This document shows positions 5,377 through 6,031 of a stretch of DNA of 6,031 nt, one piece after another. The notes under the pieces were generated by a model, which saw nothing but the letters and a program-made list of their open reading frames with translations, searched no databases and was not told where the DNA came from. Both the position numbers and the translations under genes were made by a program. Position 1 is the stretch's first letter, and each line of letters opens with the position of its first letter. Source of the stretch: Treponema sp. (GTDB taxonomy: Bacteria > Spirochaetota > Spirochaetia > Treponematales > Breznakiellaceae); NCBI GenBank assembly GCA_031278025.1, contig JAITLF010000079.1, positions 1 through 6,031 of the forward strand, read 5' to 3'.

Positions 5377-5571
5377 CTACCTGGCCAGGCATCCTATCAG
5401 CCCCTTGCACCCCAGTATATTGATTACCCGCTTTATGTTGTAGGCAAGAAAGGTCAGGGAAAATTCCCCCGCCACATTCCGTAATCCTTTGGTTAAACAA
5501 TACCCCGTGTCCATACCGCGCTTTATCGCTCCAAACGGATGTTCAACGATACTCTTCCGTTGAGGCTGTCG
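5377..5571 (-). pseudogene. IS1182-like transposase, C-terminal remnant
   Basis: The last 64 residues before the TAG (5379-5377) match the C-terminus of IS1182-type DDE transposases. They contain RKSIVEHPFGAIKRGM, then a GEFSLTFLAYNIKRVINILG segment that is typical of the family's end. The Glu of VEHPFG (codon 5544-5542) is the likely E of the DDE triad. Upstream of about 5571 the frame stays open, but the translation (…LLVFCIFF) no longer resembles a transposase, because it runs antisense to another fragment. The first two-thirds of the gene, including both catalytic Asp residues, are missing on this strand. No terminal inverted repeat could be identified in 5306-5376. Confidence 0.75.
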
Positions 5572-5585
5572 GAAAAATATACAAA

Positions 5586-5598
5586 ACACTAATAGTGT
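5586..5598. repeat. Small perfect inverted repeat at the fragment junction
   Basis: ACACT (5586-5590), AAT, AGTGT (5594-5598) form a 5-3-5 dyad exactly where homology switches from the minus-strand to the plus-strand transposase piece. It may mark the rearrangement joint, though arms of five bases also arise by chance. Confidence 0.4.
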
Positions 5599-5967
5599 GG
5601 AGAAGATAATCGTGCGGCATATCAAACTGGACCAGGACGCCGCAGGGGAGAAGGACTTGACGGGGGCGGAAGAGCGGAGGGGTACAACGGGATAGCGGCA
5701 GCGGACAGCAAGAGCCAGGTGATAGCGGCGGCGGAGGCGTTTGGGAGCGGAAGCGAGAGCGGGCATTTTCCGGCGATGCTGCATGAGTTGAGTGAAAGGA
5801 TGGGGGCATTGACGGGGGAAGCGGAGCCGCTTGAGGGAACGATAGTGGAAGGGGACAGGGGATATTTGAGCGAAGACAATTTGAGGGAAGCAGAGGAAGG
5901 AAAGATAGAAGCACTGGCGCCGGCCCGCCAATTCCCCTCCGAGCCAAACCCGTTCTGCTCCGCATAG
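5597..5967 (+). pseudogene. IS1182-like transposase, internally deleted middle part
   Basis: Two frames must be joined. From 5597 one frame reads VEKIIVRHIKLDQDAAGEKD and on through LTGAEERR, a linker-like stretch, then meets a stop at 5693. Another frame, from about 5680, reads GYNGIAAADSKSQVIAAAEA then FGSGSESGHFP, the start of the DDE core with its first Asp (codon 5704-5706). It continues to VEGDRGYLSEDN with the likely second Asp (5854-5856) and fades after EALAPARQF near 5934; TAG is at 5965-5967. Between EERR and GYNGI the family normally has more sequence, so an internal deletion with a frame change is likely. The N-terminus and the E-containing C-terminus are absent. The strand is very purine-rich (GCG, GGG, GAG, AGG, TTG codons), unlike the minus-strand fragment beside it, suggesting a different source copy. 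Confidence 0.75.
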
Positions 5968-5972
5968 AACCG

Positions 5973-6012
5973 CCGAGTCTTTTAGAGTGGATTTCGACTC
6001 TCTAAGACTCGG
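5973..6012. repeat. 16-bp-arm inverted repeat at the window end
   Basis: CCGAGTCTTTTAGAGT (5973-5988) and ACTCTCTAAGACTCGG (5997-6012) pair at 14 of 16 positions around an 8-base loop, GGATTTCG. It lies six bases after the end of the transposase fragment. No T-tract follows on either side, so a simple terminator is not clear. It may be an IS end, a REP-like element, or a bidirectional stem. Confidence 0.75.
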
Positions 6013-6031
6013 TCTCCCCGGTCTTACGTTT

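Noticed and set aside
5377..5931. Full 184-aa minus-strand protein
   Set aside because: Only the last 64 residues resemble a transposase; the rest is antisense to the plus-strand transposase fragment.

Overview
The window looks like chromosomal DNA from a moderately GC-rich bacterium. A spirochete related to the termite-gut Treponema fits best. That guess rests on the style of the acetate kinase, the S24-type repressor and the IS1182-like transposase fragments, judged from memory without any search. There are four intact, confidently named genes: a hotdog acyl-CoA thioesterase (minus strand), a zinc-ribbon NUDIX hydrolase, acetate kinase (ackA) and a PfkB-family sugar/nucleoside kinase (all plus strand). 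Debris and repeats lie around them.

Layout. Positions 1-757 hold a decayed phage-type repressor (HTH plus S24 peptidase domain). Its reading frame is broken at about 356 and restored at about 447, and it may be damaged again near the left edge. Positions 758-1336 have no convincing large gene: two possible micro-ORFs, a short tandem repeat, a GNRA-capped hairpin that touches a Shine-Dalgarno sequence, and GC-rich palindromes just past the thioesterase stop. The thioesterase (1337-1729, minus) and the NUDIX gene (1810-2376, plus) diverge from an 80-bp gap that contains a small inverted repeat. Positions 2377-2953 are a repeat island: a 12-bp tandem repeat, then nine 21-bp units whose junctions form the palindrome AAAGGCGCCTTT, bounded by a perfect 13-bp inverted repeat, then a GC-rich hairpin and a plausible promoter for ackA.

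ackA (2954-4291) and the PfkB kinase (4340-5305) are 48 bp apart on one strand and probably form an operon. AckA makes ATP and acetate from acetyl phosphate; the kinase substrate is unknown. A weak intrinsic terminator overlaps the kinase stop codon. The right end (5377-5967) is a junkyard of IS1182-like transposase pieces: a C-terminal piece on the minus strand abuts an internally deleted middle piece on the plus strand, so the DDE residues are divided between strands. A 16-bp-arm hairpin closes the window.

The most unusual element is the 21-bp palindromic array upstream of ackA. Its unit equals two helical turns, so all palindromes face the same side of the DNA, and both strands stay open as heptapeptide repeats. 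I see no defence system, CRISPR array, tRNA or rRNA.
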